Assembly: GCA_021295675.1 (NCBI GenBank)
Contig: JAGWBY010000053.1
Coordinates: 11,993-33,682 of the forward strand
Length of the DNA stretch: 21,690 nucleotides
Direction of reading: 5' to 3'
Origin: Candidatus Latescibacterota bacterium
GTDB taxonomy: Bacteria; Latescibacterota; UBA2968; UBA8231
In this document: in pieces, positions 15,469 to 21,690 of the stretch
Position numbering within the stretch: the stretch's first letter is position 1
Layout: each line of letters opens with the position of its first letter
Position numbers and translations under genes: made by a program
The notes under the pieces: generated by a model
Seen by the model: the letters and a program-made list of their open reading frames with translations, nothing else
Databases searched by the model: none
Told to the model about the DNA's origin: nothing

Positions 15469-15640
15469 ATGAAAAAGCTCACTGATAAGGTCGCGCTGGT
15501 GCCCGGTGCCGGCCGCAGCCTAGGGCGGTCGCTTCGGCAAGCCAGAAGACTGTGCCAAGGTAGTGGAATTTTTGGCGACCGATCTCTCGGATTACGCGAC
15601 CGGCCAGTGCATTTCCGTCTGCGGCGGAGCCGCGATCTGA
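15469..15640 (+). pseudogene. Short-chain dehydrogenase/reductase remnant with large internal deletion
   Basis: After AGGAGG the ATG opens MKKLTDKVALVPGAGRSLGR, the first strand and glycine-rich cofactor loop of a short-chain dehydrogenase. This ends near 15528. From 15527, in another frame, comes GRFGKPEDCAKVVEFLATDLSDYATGQCISVCGGAAI followed by TGA at 15638, which is the standard C-terminus of the same family (G-x-P-E-D-x-A ... F-L-x-S-D ... G-x-x-x-x-x-x-G-G). A full member has about 250 residues; here about 20 plus 37 remain. Roughly 570 bases, with the Asn-Ser-Tyr-Lys active site, are gone. Read in one frame from the ATG, the product would be a 72-residue nonsense protein. The gene cannot make an enzyme. 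The oxidoreductase just upstream is intact, so the loss is local. Confidence 0.85.
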
Positions 15641-15734
15641 CGCGTCACTGCTCGGCCTGCAGCCGTTCTTTAAAACCTCGTTCTTAATACACGACAGTAA
15701 TCCAATGGATGTTACGGATGGGCATCTAGGTATC

Positions 15735-15817
15735 AGATGCTTCGGCTCCGCTCCGCTTCGCTCAGCATGACAGCATAAGAAGTTAGCACTTGTCATGCTG
15801 AGCGAAGCGAAGCATCT
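15735..15817. repeat. REP-like imperfect inverted repeat between convergent genes, possible bidirectional terminator
   Basis: The right arm (15791-15817) begins TGTCATGCTGAGCGAAGC. Its reverse complement recurs as the left arm (15735-15772), except that the left arm carries 11 extra bases (GCTCCGCTCCG-type) in the middle. The loop is 18 bases. Very similar CATGCTGAGCGAAGCGAAGCA-type elements are, as I recall, dispersed in many uncultured-bacterial genomes. It lies between the SDR remnant and the end of the aldolase gene, touching the latter's stop codon. It can form a long hairpin in either transcript but lacks a clear T-tract. I see no second copy in this window. Confidence 0.8.
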
Positions 15818-16986
15818 CATACCTCTTCTACTGTATGTGTACTTAGAACCTCGTCAAAAAACGTCTTAAAGGAGCCTGTGGCCGCGTGTTCCCAACGGTC
15901 AAACGTCGCTTGCAGCGCTTCTAGCCAACGCTCTTTGGGCAGATTTTGTACCGCTAAGCAGACGTAATAGGCATCGGTCAACGCCAAGCCCCGCCGTCCA
16001 TCCACGAGAGCCTGCTCCATGCGCTCGACTAACGGAGCTACCTCGGGCAGGGCTTCGACGCACTTTGCCTTGTGCTGGACAAAGCTCGCCAAGTGATTGA
16101 CCATGCTGCGGCTAAAGTCGTGCCGCTTTGCCGTGCCGGATACGTCGCCAAGGTCCAGCTCTCCCCTGTGATACAAGTACAACAACTGCTGGGTGATCGT
16201 GCGTTGCTTGGCACCAAGGGTTGCTTGCCGTGCGCTACGCAAGCCGCTGGTGAGGGCCGACATGTCGTGGCAACAATTGAGCCAGCGCGTGCCTTTGGCG
16301 ACCACGCGGCGCATGGACTCGCCCGGGCCGACGGCCGTGCCCATGGCCTTGCCGCTGGCAGCGCAAGCTGCCCCCACGCGGTCAAAGGCCGCCAGCACGC
16401 GCTCGTGTTCTATGTGCGGGACTCCTTCGCGTTCGACGCCGTAGCTGTGCGCCAAGTCGCTCGGACCCACGAAGAGCAGGTCGATCCCTTCGATTGCGGC
16501 AATCGCTTCCACTTCCTCCACGCCCTCGGCGTCTTCGATCATCACGCCGAGTAGAGTCTCAGCATCGGCCCTTCCCATGTACTCGGCGGGGTCCAGCGTA
16601 CCGTAGTCCGAATCCCGGCCACAGCCTAAGCCGCGCAAGCCCAGCGGCCGAAACTTGGCCATCTGCACAAAGGCCCGCGCTTCGTCCGCGCTCTTGCAGT
16701 GGGGCCAAACCAAGCCCCCGGCCCCTAACTCCAGCGGCTTGATCACTTGATTGTACGGCCCCTTGGGAATGCGGACCACTGAATCGACCCCCGTGGCCCG
16801 CGCCGCCAAAATTAGCTGCGACAGCCCGTCTAGCCCGAGATGGGAATGTTCCATGTCGATCCAGACGCAGCCAAAGCCCGCTTGGGCCGCGAGCTCGACT
16901 ACGACCGGGTCGAAGATCCGATTGATTTCGACTATTTCCACCGTCGCTCCCCCGAGCAGGGCGGCCTTGGTCTGGTTGGTTTTCAC
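15817..16986 (-). CDS. HpcH/HpaI-type aldolase with an extra C-terminal domain
   Basis: The 389-residue protein from the GTG at 16986 has Shine-Dalgarno AGGAGA just upstream. Residues ~10-260 form the TIM barrel of HpaI-type class II pyruvate aldolases. They include VWIDMEH with the catalytic-base-type His47, Arg72 (VVRIPKG), the glycine strand ELGAGGLVWPHCKSADEA, and the metal ligands expected at Glu151 (MIEDAEG) and Asp177 (VGPSDL). Such enzymes cleave or form 2-keto-3-deoxy acids to pyruvate plus an aldehyde. Typical members end near residue 255-265. Here ~120 further residues follow (from RTITQQLLYLYHRGELDL to the end), mostly alpha-helical, which I do not recognise. The barrel looks catalytically complete. 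The gene stands alone on this strand, divergent from the transaldolase-like gene. Confidence 0.88.
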   Translation of the reverse strand: MKTNQTKAALLGGATVEIVEINRIFDPVVVELAAQAGFGCVWIDMEHSHLGLDGLSQLILAARATGVDSVVRIPKGPYNQVIKPLELGAGGLVWPHCKSADEARAFVQMAKFRPLGLRGLGCGRDSDYGTLDPAEYMGRADAETLLGVMIEDAEGVEEVEAIAAIEGIDLLFVGPSDLAHSYGVEREGVPHIEHERVLAAFDRVGAACAASGKAMGTAVGPGESMRRVVAKGTRWLNCCHDMSALTSGLRSARQATLGAKQRTITQQLLYLYHRGELDLGDVSGTAKRHDFSRSMVNHLASFVQHKAKCVEALPEVAPLVERMEQALVDGRRGLALTDAYYVCLAVQNLPKERWLEALQATFDRWEHAATGSFKTFFDEVLSTHTVEEV

Positions 16987-16990
16987 GGAT

Positions 16991-16996
16991 TCTCCT
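16991..16996 (-). promoter_or_regulatory. Shine-Dalgarno supporting a GTG start
   Basis: On the minus strand AGGAGA is followed by ATCC and then GTG (16986-16984). No ATG lies close by in this frame, so the aldolase most likely starts with GTG. Confidence 0.6.
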
Positions 16997-17081
16997 CTCT
17001 TCTACCTACTCGCCTTCGCAGTGCGTTTTTTCTATATTCGCCCACCTGTCAACGCCCATTAAAAACCACAGGAGACCTGTC

Positions 17082-17813
17082 ATGGCAGCAAATGGACCCG
17101 TTCCCACCGCCCGCGCCCAAGGCCGCGGCCCAACCATCTGGCTAGCTGGCTCGCCCGACGAGCTAAAAGAGTGGATGCCCCTCGGGATCGCCGGAATCGT
17201 CACCAACACGGTGGTGCTCAACCAATACGCCAAACAATACGGCACAGTCATCAGCCTGATAGAGCAATATCTCAAGCTCACCGACAAGCCCATAGTAGTG
17301 GAAATCGACGGTCATTGCGTTGAAGAACTCCTAGAAGTCGGGCAGGTTTTTACCAACATGTCGGAGCAGATCATCCTCAAGATCCCCTGCAACGTCAACG
17401 GACTTAAGGCATTTAGCATCCTCAAGGATCAAGGCGTCGAGACCTTCTGTACCACGGTATTCTCGCTGACGCAAGCTGTAGCCGTCGCCCAAGCCGGAGT
17501 GAATCACATCCTGCCGTTCTGCGAGCCGGTCAAAGAAGTGGGCGGCGACCCGACCAAGCTGATCCGCGAGTGCGCGCAGATGTTCAGCGGCTGGGGCCAG
17601 CGCCCCTTCATTATGGCCGCCCTCATCCGCTCGGTGGAGACCGCTCACGCTGCCTTCCGCGACGGGGCCGACGAACTCGTCACCATGTGGACGGTGTACC
17701 GCGACATGATGGATCACCCGCTGACCGCGCAGTGGAACAAGACCTTTATGGACGAGTGGGTCGATATGCACCAGAGCGGCTTGTTGGCGGGAGTGCCGGT
17801 CCGTTCCGATTGA
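17082..17813 (+). CDS. Transaldolase / fructose-6-phosphate aldolase-like protein
   Basis: The 243-residue protein starts at an ATG preceded by AGGAGA. It follows the small-transaldolase (TalC/FsaA) pattern: GIAGIVTNTVVLNQYA (35-50) matches the G-V-T-T-N-P-S-x-(L/I) strand. SEQIILKIPCNVNGLKAFSILKDQGVETFCTTVFSLTQAVAVAQAG (95-140) matches the K-x-P-x-T-x-x-G-L-x-A block, with Lys100 at the Schiff-base position and a conserved F-S-x-x-Q-A helix. It would be a class I aldolase or transaldolase acting on short sugars in the cytoplasm. Differences from the enzymes include Cys-Asn in place of the usual Val-Thr after KIP, and Thr-Val where Pro-Ser is usual, so substrate preference may differ. It lies between two divergently read HpaI-type aldolase genes. 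Confidence 0.82.
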   Translation: MAANGPVPTARAQGRGPTIWLAGSPDELKEWMPLGIAGIVTNTVVLNQYAKQYGTVISLIEQYLKLTDKPIVVEIDGHCVEELLEVGQVFTNMSEQIILKIPCNVNGLKAFSILKDQGVETFCTTVFSLTQAVAVAQAGVNHILPFCEPVKEVGGDPTKLIRECAQMFSGWGQRPFIMAALIRSVETAHAAFRDGADELVTMWTVYRDMMDHPLTAQWNKTFMDEWVDMHQSGLLAGVPVRSD

Positions 17814-17826
17814 CCGCGCCGCGTCC

Positions 17827-18612
17827 TCACCCGCGCTCGGCTGGGATCTGGCGCAGCAATTCGCTCCAAGCCGCGCCCAGATTCATCACGTCCCCGCCGC
17901 AGATTACCAAGTCGCAACCCGCGTCCATCGCGGCCGTAAGCAGTGGCCCGGGCAAGGTGAAGATGCCACTCAGCTTGCCGGCGGCCCGCGCCTTGGCCAA
18001 GCACGAGAGCACGGCCTCGCGCAGCTTTGGATCGCCCATCTGGCCGGTACAGCCCATATCGACCGCTAGATCCCCCGGCCCCATGAAGATCCCAGAGAGG
18101 CCCTCCACGGCGAGTATCTCATCGATATTCGCCACGGCCTCCACAGTCTCGATCTGGACGAAAAGGTGGGTGCGCGCATTGGCGCGGGCTAGGACATCGG
18201 GCAGATTTTCCATGCCAAAACCCATGCCGCGCGTGCGCACGTTGAAGCCGCGCCGACCCAACGGCGGGTACTTGCCCACCTCGACGATGCGGCGTGCATA
18301 CTCCGCATCATCTACCATCGGGACGAGAATGATCCGCGCCCCGATTTCGAGTGCCCGCAGCACGTGATGGCGCTCGCCATCGGGCAGGCGAATGAGCGGG
18401 AAAATGCCGCCAGCCTCTGCCGCCAAGCACAAGGTCTCGGCCCGCTCAAAGCCAATCGGGCCGTGTTCGCTTTCGATCCACACCGCTTCAAAACCAACCT
18501 GCGCTGCCAGCGAGACGAGCAGGGGCGAGGCGCTGTTGACGGTGACGCCGCGAATCCGCCGCGGGCGACCCGCCTGATCTAAGAATACGTCGTCGGTGAT
18601 TTTTAAGGTCAT
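17827..18612 (-). CDS. HpcH/HpaI-type aldolase, standard length
   Basis: I start this 261-residue protein at the ATG at 18612 (MTLKITDDVFLDQAGRPRRI). The frame is open to 18672, but the upstream part lacks family resemblance. The catalytic signature is complete: VWIESEHGPIG with His50, IRLPDG with Arg75, ALEIGARIILVPMVDDAE, Glu155 in VQIETVEA and Asp181 in MGPGDLA. These are the expected base, substrate-binding Arg and metal ligands of HpaI-type pyruvate or keto-acid aldolases. It ends near the usual family length, unlike the first aldolase at 15817, and the two share only family-level similarity. The stop lies 13 bases from the end of the transaldolase-like gene, which is read in the opposite direction. 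Confidence 0.9.
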   Translation of the reverse strand: MTLKITDDVFLDQAGRPRRIRGVTVNSASPLLVSLAAQVGFEAVWIESEHGPIGFERAETLCLAAEAGGIFPLIRLPDGERHHVLRALEIGARIILVPMVDDAEYARRIVEVGKYPPLGRRGFNVRTRGMGFGMENLPDVLARANARTHLFVQIETVEAVANIDEILAVEGLSGIFMGPGDLAVDMGCTGQMGDPKLREAVLSCLAKARAAGKLSGIFTLPGPLLTAAMDAGCDLVICGGDVMNLGAAWSELLRQIPAERG

Positions 18613-18690
18613 GGGAGTCTTTTCTCTTGTTTGGAGCCGCTCTAATGTAGCCTTATTTTCTCCGCGTTCCAACCTTCCACCGTAGAGCTT

Positions 18691-18715
18691 CTGCGCTCAT
18701 CTGCGCTCATCTGCG
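18691..18715. repeat. 10-bp tandem repeat CTGCGCTCAT x2.5
   Basis: CTGCGCTCAT occurs at 18691-18700 and 18701-18710, followed by a partial third copy CTGCG. It lies in the 153-base divergent gap between the second aldolase and the gene at 18766. It resembles the CATCTGCG...CATCTGCGG intergenic repeats seen in several uncultured lineages, as far as I recall. Confidence 0.75.
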
Positions 18716-18765
18716 GATACTTTTGCCACCGGGACTTTCAGACAGCTTCCAAAGGAGGCCCTATC

Positions 18766-19470
18766 GTGATACCACTAGACTACGGACGCTCATTTCTAAT
18801 CGGCAACGCCCCGGAAAACGAAGTGCGGTTTTGGGTCGAGTCGCGGACGCGCATCATCGACGCAGCCTCCGGCCAGAGCGAGGACTACGTGCAGGTGGGG
18901 TCGTGCAAGAGCGAGCACACCTTTGCCAAAGAAAACCTCCTGCACGAGGACAACTACGACTTCCTGCCCGTCTTTGGCCCGGAGTGGTCGGTCGTCTATC
19001 GGCGTCATGCCAATTTACGCGACAGTTATCGAGAGATCCGCCGCTCAGAGGAGTGGTGGAACGGGCAACAGTACCATCTAATCGTCGGGAGCGATGTGGA
19101 AGAACTGACCAGCGATGCGGCGGTGCGCGAGGCGACCTACGCTGCGGTGCCGATCGTGGCGCAGACCCAAGTGCGGAACGAGGAAACCGGGGTGCAGGCG
19201 ATCATGGAATACCCGGTAAAAACCATGAACACCAATCGCGCCAACGATATCTACCAAGTTGATACCGGCCCGGTGGCCTTCCCAGACCTGAGCCAGCGCC
19301 ACGCCCGCCACGTCGATGCCCTATCCCTAGCCTTTGTGGTCTTCAACGCACCGCACTTTGCCGACTTCGTCCTCGAAGCGCCGACCCGCGTAGGCAACGA
19401 GCAGGTATATCACTATTCCAAGGTGGTGTCCCTAGCAGCAGTAAACAGGCTCTACGCGGTGCGTGCCTAG
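18766..19470 (+). CDS. Hypothetical 234-residue protein, unrecognised family
   Basis: The start is GTG at 18766, with a strong Shine-Dalgarno (AAAGGAGG, 7 bases before). There is no signal peptide and no membrane segment, so the protein is probably cytoplasmic. The sequence is a mixed alpha/beta composition with notable segments VRFWVESRTRII, DFLPVFGPEWSVVYRRHANLRDSYREI, EEWWNGQQYHLIVG and YHYSKVVSLAAVNRLYAVRA near the end. The density of Trp, Tyr and charged residues and the clean ribosome-binding site argue that it is real. I cannot assign a family or a catalytic motif. It stands between the aldolase group and the second Gfo/Idh oxidoreductase on the same strand as the latter, 72 bases upstream, so it may belong to the same catabolic pathway. 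Confidence 0.75.
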   Translation: MIPLDYGRSFLIGNAPENEVRFWVESRTRIIDAASGQSEDYVQVGSCKSEHTFAKENLLHEDNYDFLPVFGPEWSVVYRRHANLRDSYREIRRSEEWWNGQQYHLIVGSDVEELTSDAAVREATYAAVPIVAQTQVRNEETGVQAIMEYPVKTMNTNRANDIYQVDTGPVAFPDLSQRHARHVDALSLAFVVFNAPHFADFVLEAPTRVGNEQVYHYSKVVSLAAVNRLYAVRA

Positions 19471-19542
19471 AAGCTGTTTGGAAATTTCGCCAAAATCACT
19501 TACTTCAATCTCACTAATGGTCTCATCTCAAAAGGAGGCACC

Positions 19543-19680
19543 ATGTACAGAGTAGGAGTCATCGGCTGTAGAGGCATTGGCAATCGGCACGCCCAAGGGG
19601 CCGAGAATATAGAAAACGCCGAGGTCGTGGCCGGTTGCGACCTCGTGCCAGAGCAACGCGACGAATTTGCCGCGCAGTTC
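19543..19680 (+). CDS. Gfo/Idh/MocA oxidoreductase 2, N-terminal fragment
   Basis: AAAGGAGG precedes the ATG. The first 46 residues are a typical Rossmann start: MYRVGVIGCRGIGNRHAQG, with an unusual Arg inside the glycine motif (G-C-R-G-I-G), then VVAGCDLVPEQRDEFAAQF. After the Phe codon at 19678 the family pattern is lost in this frame, which stays open to about 19941 with nonsense. It continues in another frame from 19686 (DHYREMLEKAQLDIVTVAT). Only 5 bases separate the last good residue and the first resumed residue, where relatives usually have about 7-9 residues, so a short out-of-frame deletion of about 22 bases is likely. Confidence 0.85.
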
Positions 19681-19685
19681 AAGGC

Positions 19686-20504
19686 GACCATTACCGAGAA
19701 ATGCTGGAAAAGGCACAGCTCGACATCGTCACAGTGGCCACCGGCGACAACCGGCACGCCGACTTGGTGGTGGCCGCGGCCGAAGCCGGTGCTAAGGGGA
19801 TTTTCTGCGAAAAACCGCTGGCCACCAGCGTGGAAGACGCCGATCGCATGGTGGCGGCCGCAGAAAACCACAACACCTTGCTGTCGGTTGACCACACTCG
19901 CCACTGGATGCCCGTCTGGCATCGCTGCCATGAACTCGTGACTGAGGGCGAGATTGGCGATGTGCGATCGGTCTTGTGCGAGCACTACGGCACGCGATCA
20001 ATGCTGTTCCGCAACGGCACCCACCTGCTCGACGCCATCATGTGGTACGCTGGCAGTAACCCTGAGTGGCTCGTCGCCGAGTTGGAGGACGGGTACGAAG
20101 ACTACAGCGAGTATCGCGGCGACGGCGGACACGACCCCGCCACCGAGCCGAGCGCCAACGCCTACATTCACTTTGCCAACGGCGTGCGTGGGATCTACCT
20201 CGGGGAAAAACAGGCCCCCAACCGACTCGACTTCACCATATCGGGAACCACGGGGAATATTTTCATCGAGCGGGAAGGCGATGCGTACATCGAGCGGGAC
20301 GGAGAGCGGGAGTTGGTTGAACCGCGCCCGTGGGAAGTCGATGGAATCGCCGCGGGTGTGCACGAACTCGTGCGCGTGCTCGACGGCGAAGGCGAGCTGT
20401 CGTGTACCGGCCGAGATGGGCTGACCGTTGTGGAGATGATGATCGCCTGTCTGCAATCACAGCAGCAGAACAACGCAAAAATCGCGCTGCCGCTGACTCG
20501 ATAG
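19686..20504 (+). CDS. Gfo/Idh/MocA oxidoreductase 2, C-terminal fragment
   Basis: This frame holds the rest of the oxidoreductase begun at 19543. It has DHYREMLEKAQLDIVTVATGDNRHADLVVAAAEAG, then GIFCEKPLATSVEDADRMV with the E-K-P motif. The C-terminal domain follows with LLSVDHTRHWMPVWHR and RNGTHLLDAIMWYAG, where Asp and His lie as in the active site of the family. The last helices (GRDGLTVVEMMIACLQSQQQN) are also standard. The enzyme would be ~325 residues if the frame were restored, a usual size. No independent start signal precedes this part. It differs clearly from the first Gfo/Idh protein in the window, so the pair is not a recent duplication. Substrate is unknown. A kelch gene follows 89 bases later. 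Confidence 0.87.
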   Translation, partial: DHYREMLEKAQLDIVTVATGDNRHADLVVAAAEAGAKGIFCEKPLATSVEDADRMVAAAENHNTLLSVDHTRHWMPVWHRCHELVTEGEIGDVRSVLCEHYGTRSMLFRNGTHLLDAIMWYAGSNPEWLVAELEDGYEDYSEYRGDGGHDPATEPSANAYIHFANGVRGIYLGEKQAPNRLDFTISGTTGNIFIEREGDAYIERDGERELVEPRPWEVDGIAAGVHELVRVLDGEGELSCTGRDGLTVVEMMIACLQSQQQNNAKIALPLTR

Positions 20505-20593
20505 GCGTCCGAGAAGGGATCGACGGAAGAGCGGTTTCCCGGCAGAATTGGCCGCGCCACCACACTGAACCGAACTGACACTAGGAGTTGACC

Positions 20594-21520
20594 ATGGGAA
20601 CTTGGATTCAACGCGCACCCATGCCCACCCCCCGCCACGACCTACAGTCCATTGCTGTCGCCGGCACCATCTATGCCATTTCCGGTGCCGACGATCTCAC
20701 GGTCGATGCGGTCGAGATCTACGATGTGGCCAGCGACACCTGGACCCAGGGACCGCCCATTCCCACCAAACGAGGATGGCTGGGTGCCGCCCGCATCGGC
20801 CGCAGGATCTACGTGGCCGGCGGCAAAACCATCCGCACGCCTGAAGAGAAGAAAGCCTACGGTCACGACTATCACTTCACTTCCCGCGACAACTCGGAAG
20901 TGCTCGACTTAGACGAGCAGATCTGGTCGGCGCTGGCACCCATGCCCGGCGGACCCCGCGCTGGCTTGGCCGTCACCGCCTGCCAGGACCAGATATGGGC
21001 CATCGGCGGCAACACCATGCTCCGCGAAGACCCGGGCATCCTCGACCGCGTCGAAGTGTACGACGTCGCCACCGACACTTGGACCCCGGGGCCAGCCCTG
21101 CCCCGTCCCACGCAGGGCCCCACCGTGGTGACTCACGACGGCCGCATCTATCTGACCGGCGGTATCAGCGACGAAGATCCACAGCGCCCCTGCCGCAGCG
21201 AGACCTATGTGCTCGATCCAGCAGTGGGCCGCTGGGAAGCGCTGGCACCGGTGCCTACCGGACGCGAATCGTCCGGCTCCTGCGTACTGGGCGATCTGCT
21301 CTACACCTTTGGCGGCAAAGACCCGCACTACTCAGCGGCCACCGAAATCTACGACATCCAAGCCGACCGCTGGTTCGAAGACGCACCCATGCCGGTGGGC
21401 AAGGCCTGGCTGTCGGCCTGTGTGGTAGGCGAGCGGCCATTCGTCATGGGAGGGGCCCACAAGTGGGAGGACCGAGAGGGGTACAACTGGATCGCGGACC
21501 TACACGAGTTCGCGCCCTGA
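20594..21520 (+). CDS. Cytoplasmic kelch-repeat beta-propeller protein
   Basis: The ATG at 20594 has TAGGAG 6 bases upstream and is preferred over the TTG at 20588. The 308-residue protein has about five or six kelch repeats, each with the D-x-x-T-x-x-W-x-x-x-x-P-x-P pattern and a following I-Y-x-x-G-G turn. Examples are YDVASDTWTQGPPIP, RIYVAGGK, YDVATDTWTPGPALP, RIYLTGGI, YDIQADRWFEDAPMP and FVMGGAH. There is no signal peptide, so unlike many bacterial kelch proteins it should stay in the cytoplasm. Kelch propellers bind partners or act as sugar-acid mutarotases and epimerases (NanM-like). Next to Gfo/Idh and aldolase genes a role in sugar metabolism is plausible but unproven. Confidence 0.88.
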   Translation: MGTWIQRAPMPTPRHDLQSIAVAGTIYAISGADDLTVDAVEIYDVASDTWTQGPPIPTKRGWLGAARIGRRIYVAGGKTIRTPEEKKAYGHDYHFTSRDNSEVLDLDEQIWSALAPMPGGPRAGLAVTACQDQIWAIGGNTMLREDPGILDRVEVYDVATDTWTPGPALPRPTQGPTVVTHDGRIYLTGGISDEDPQRPCRSETYVLDPAVGRWEALAPVPTGRESSGSCVLGDLLYTFGGKDPHYSAATEIYDIQADRWFEDAPMPVGKAWLSACVVGERPFVMGGAHKWEDREGYNWIADLHEFAP

Positions 21521-21604
21521 CCGTGGATCAGCGGTGAGTCCCACAGGTCGGCTGTGCGGCGACGGCCACTGCTATAGTCCTGCTCACTGGAGTACCCTCC
21601 TCCT

Positions 21605-21690
21605 TCAGACATTCCACACCCGCTCGAAGAGGCTCATCCAGTTTCCGCCCAACAGCTTGGCGATCTCCTCGGCCCTGTACCCGCGATTGG
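21605..21690 (-). CDS. Membrane dipeptidase (peptidase M19) C-terminus, partial
   Basis: The last 28 codons of a minus-strand gene enter from the right edge and stop at 21605-21607. They read NRGYRAEEIAKLLGGNWMSLFERVWNV. The pattern G-Y-x-x-E-E-I-x-K-(I/L)-L-G-G-N-(W/F)-x-x-(L/V)-F is the usual end of renal-type zinc dipeptidases of family M19. The metal-binding domain lies outside the window. It is convergent with the kelch gene, with 84 bases between the stops. Confidence 0.78.
   Translation of the reverse strand, partial: NRGYRAEEIAKLLGGNWMSLFERVWNV

Noticed and set aside
15469..15687. 72-residue small protein from the ATG at 15469
   Set aside because: Only the first 20 residues are family-like. 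The remainder is the SDR C-terminus read in the wrong frame, so it is a pseudogene remnant and not a novel small protein.
17031..17052. TTGACA and TATAGA on the minus strand upstream of the first HpaI-type aldolase, as a sigma-70 promoter
   Set aside because: Both hexamers are good, but the spacer is only 10 bases, too short for a functional promoter.
5263..18715. Short tandem and inverted repeats as a CRISPR array or attachment site
   Set aside because: The repeats are 10-14 bases with no unique spacers, are scattered and unrelated to each other, and no cas, integrase or tRNA gene is present.
420..19700. Programmed ribosomal frameshifting as the cause of the four split genes
   Set aside because: Residues are missing as well as the frame shifted, and I see no slippery heptamer at the junctions, so frameshifting would not restore normal proteins.

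Overview
The window is GC-rich bacterial chromosome with no rRNA, tRNA, CRISPR array or insertion sequence that I can recognise. The gene families suggest an uncultured Gram-negative bacterium of the FCB type. They include secreted discoidin proteins ending in a PNGD-type linker plus FlgD/CHU_C-like Ig domain, an outer-membrane barrel with Asp/Asn-rich calcium-type loops, a DUF6785/6784-like membrane protein, and a cluster of HpaI-type aldolases and Gfo/Idh oxidoreductases. A Latescibacterota-like or Poribacteria-like metagenome genome is my best guess. That is inference from family content, not a database match.

Layout. (1) 1-1859, plus strand: the 3' end of a polytopic membrane protein, then a TPR lipoprotein. 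Each is broken by a small out-of-frame deletion. (2) 1856-11631, minus strand: a five-gene, tightly spaced probable operon. In transcription order it holds three paralogous secreted discoidin/FlgD-like proteins (the first broken), an 878-residue predicted outer-membrane barrel and a lipoprotein. It looks like a cell-surface assembly. (3) 11723-13039, plus strand: an orphan RnfD/NqrB-like membrane protein, divergent from the operon. Its last codons coincide with a rho-independent terminator serving the opposite strand. (4) 13061-13975, minus strand: a secreted CBM9-like protein. (5) 14224-21520, mixed strands: a catabolic neighbourhood of a Gfo/Idh/MocA oxidoreductase, a short-chain dehydrogenase remnant, an HpaI-type aldolase with an extra C-terminal domain, a transaldolase/FSA-like protein, a second HpaI-type aldolase, an unrecognised 234-residue protein, a second (broken) Gfo/Idh oxidoreductase and a cytoplasmic kelch protein. 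(6) 21605-21690, minus strand: the C-terminus of an M19 membrane dipeptidase running out of the window.

How the genes may work together. The surface operon and the CBM9-like protein could bind and display at extracellular polysaccharide. The oxidoreductase/aldolase/transaldolase group could process sugars or sugar acids inside the cell. No substrate can be read from the sequence.

The most unusual features are these. Four otherwise healthy reading frames each lack roughly 20-30 bases and shift frame at that point (near 432, 1072, 11018 and 19681). A fifth gene, the SDR, has lost nearly all of its interior. Three tandem surface paralogs share a C-terminal PNGD linker and a terminal small-hydrophobic-Tyr tail. 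One aldolase carries an unrecognised ~120-residue extra domain. A REP-like imperfect hairpin sits between two convergent genes.
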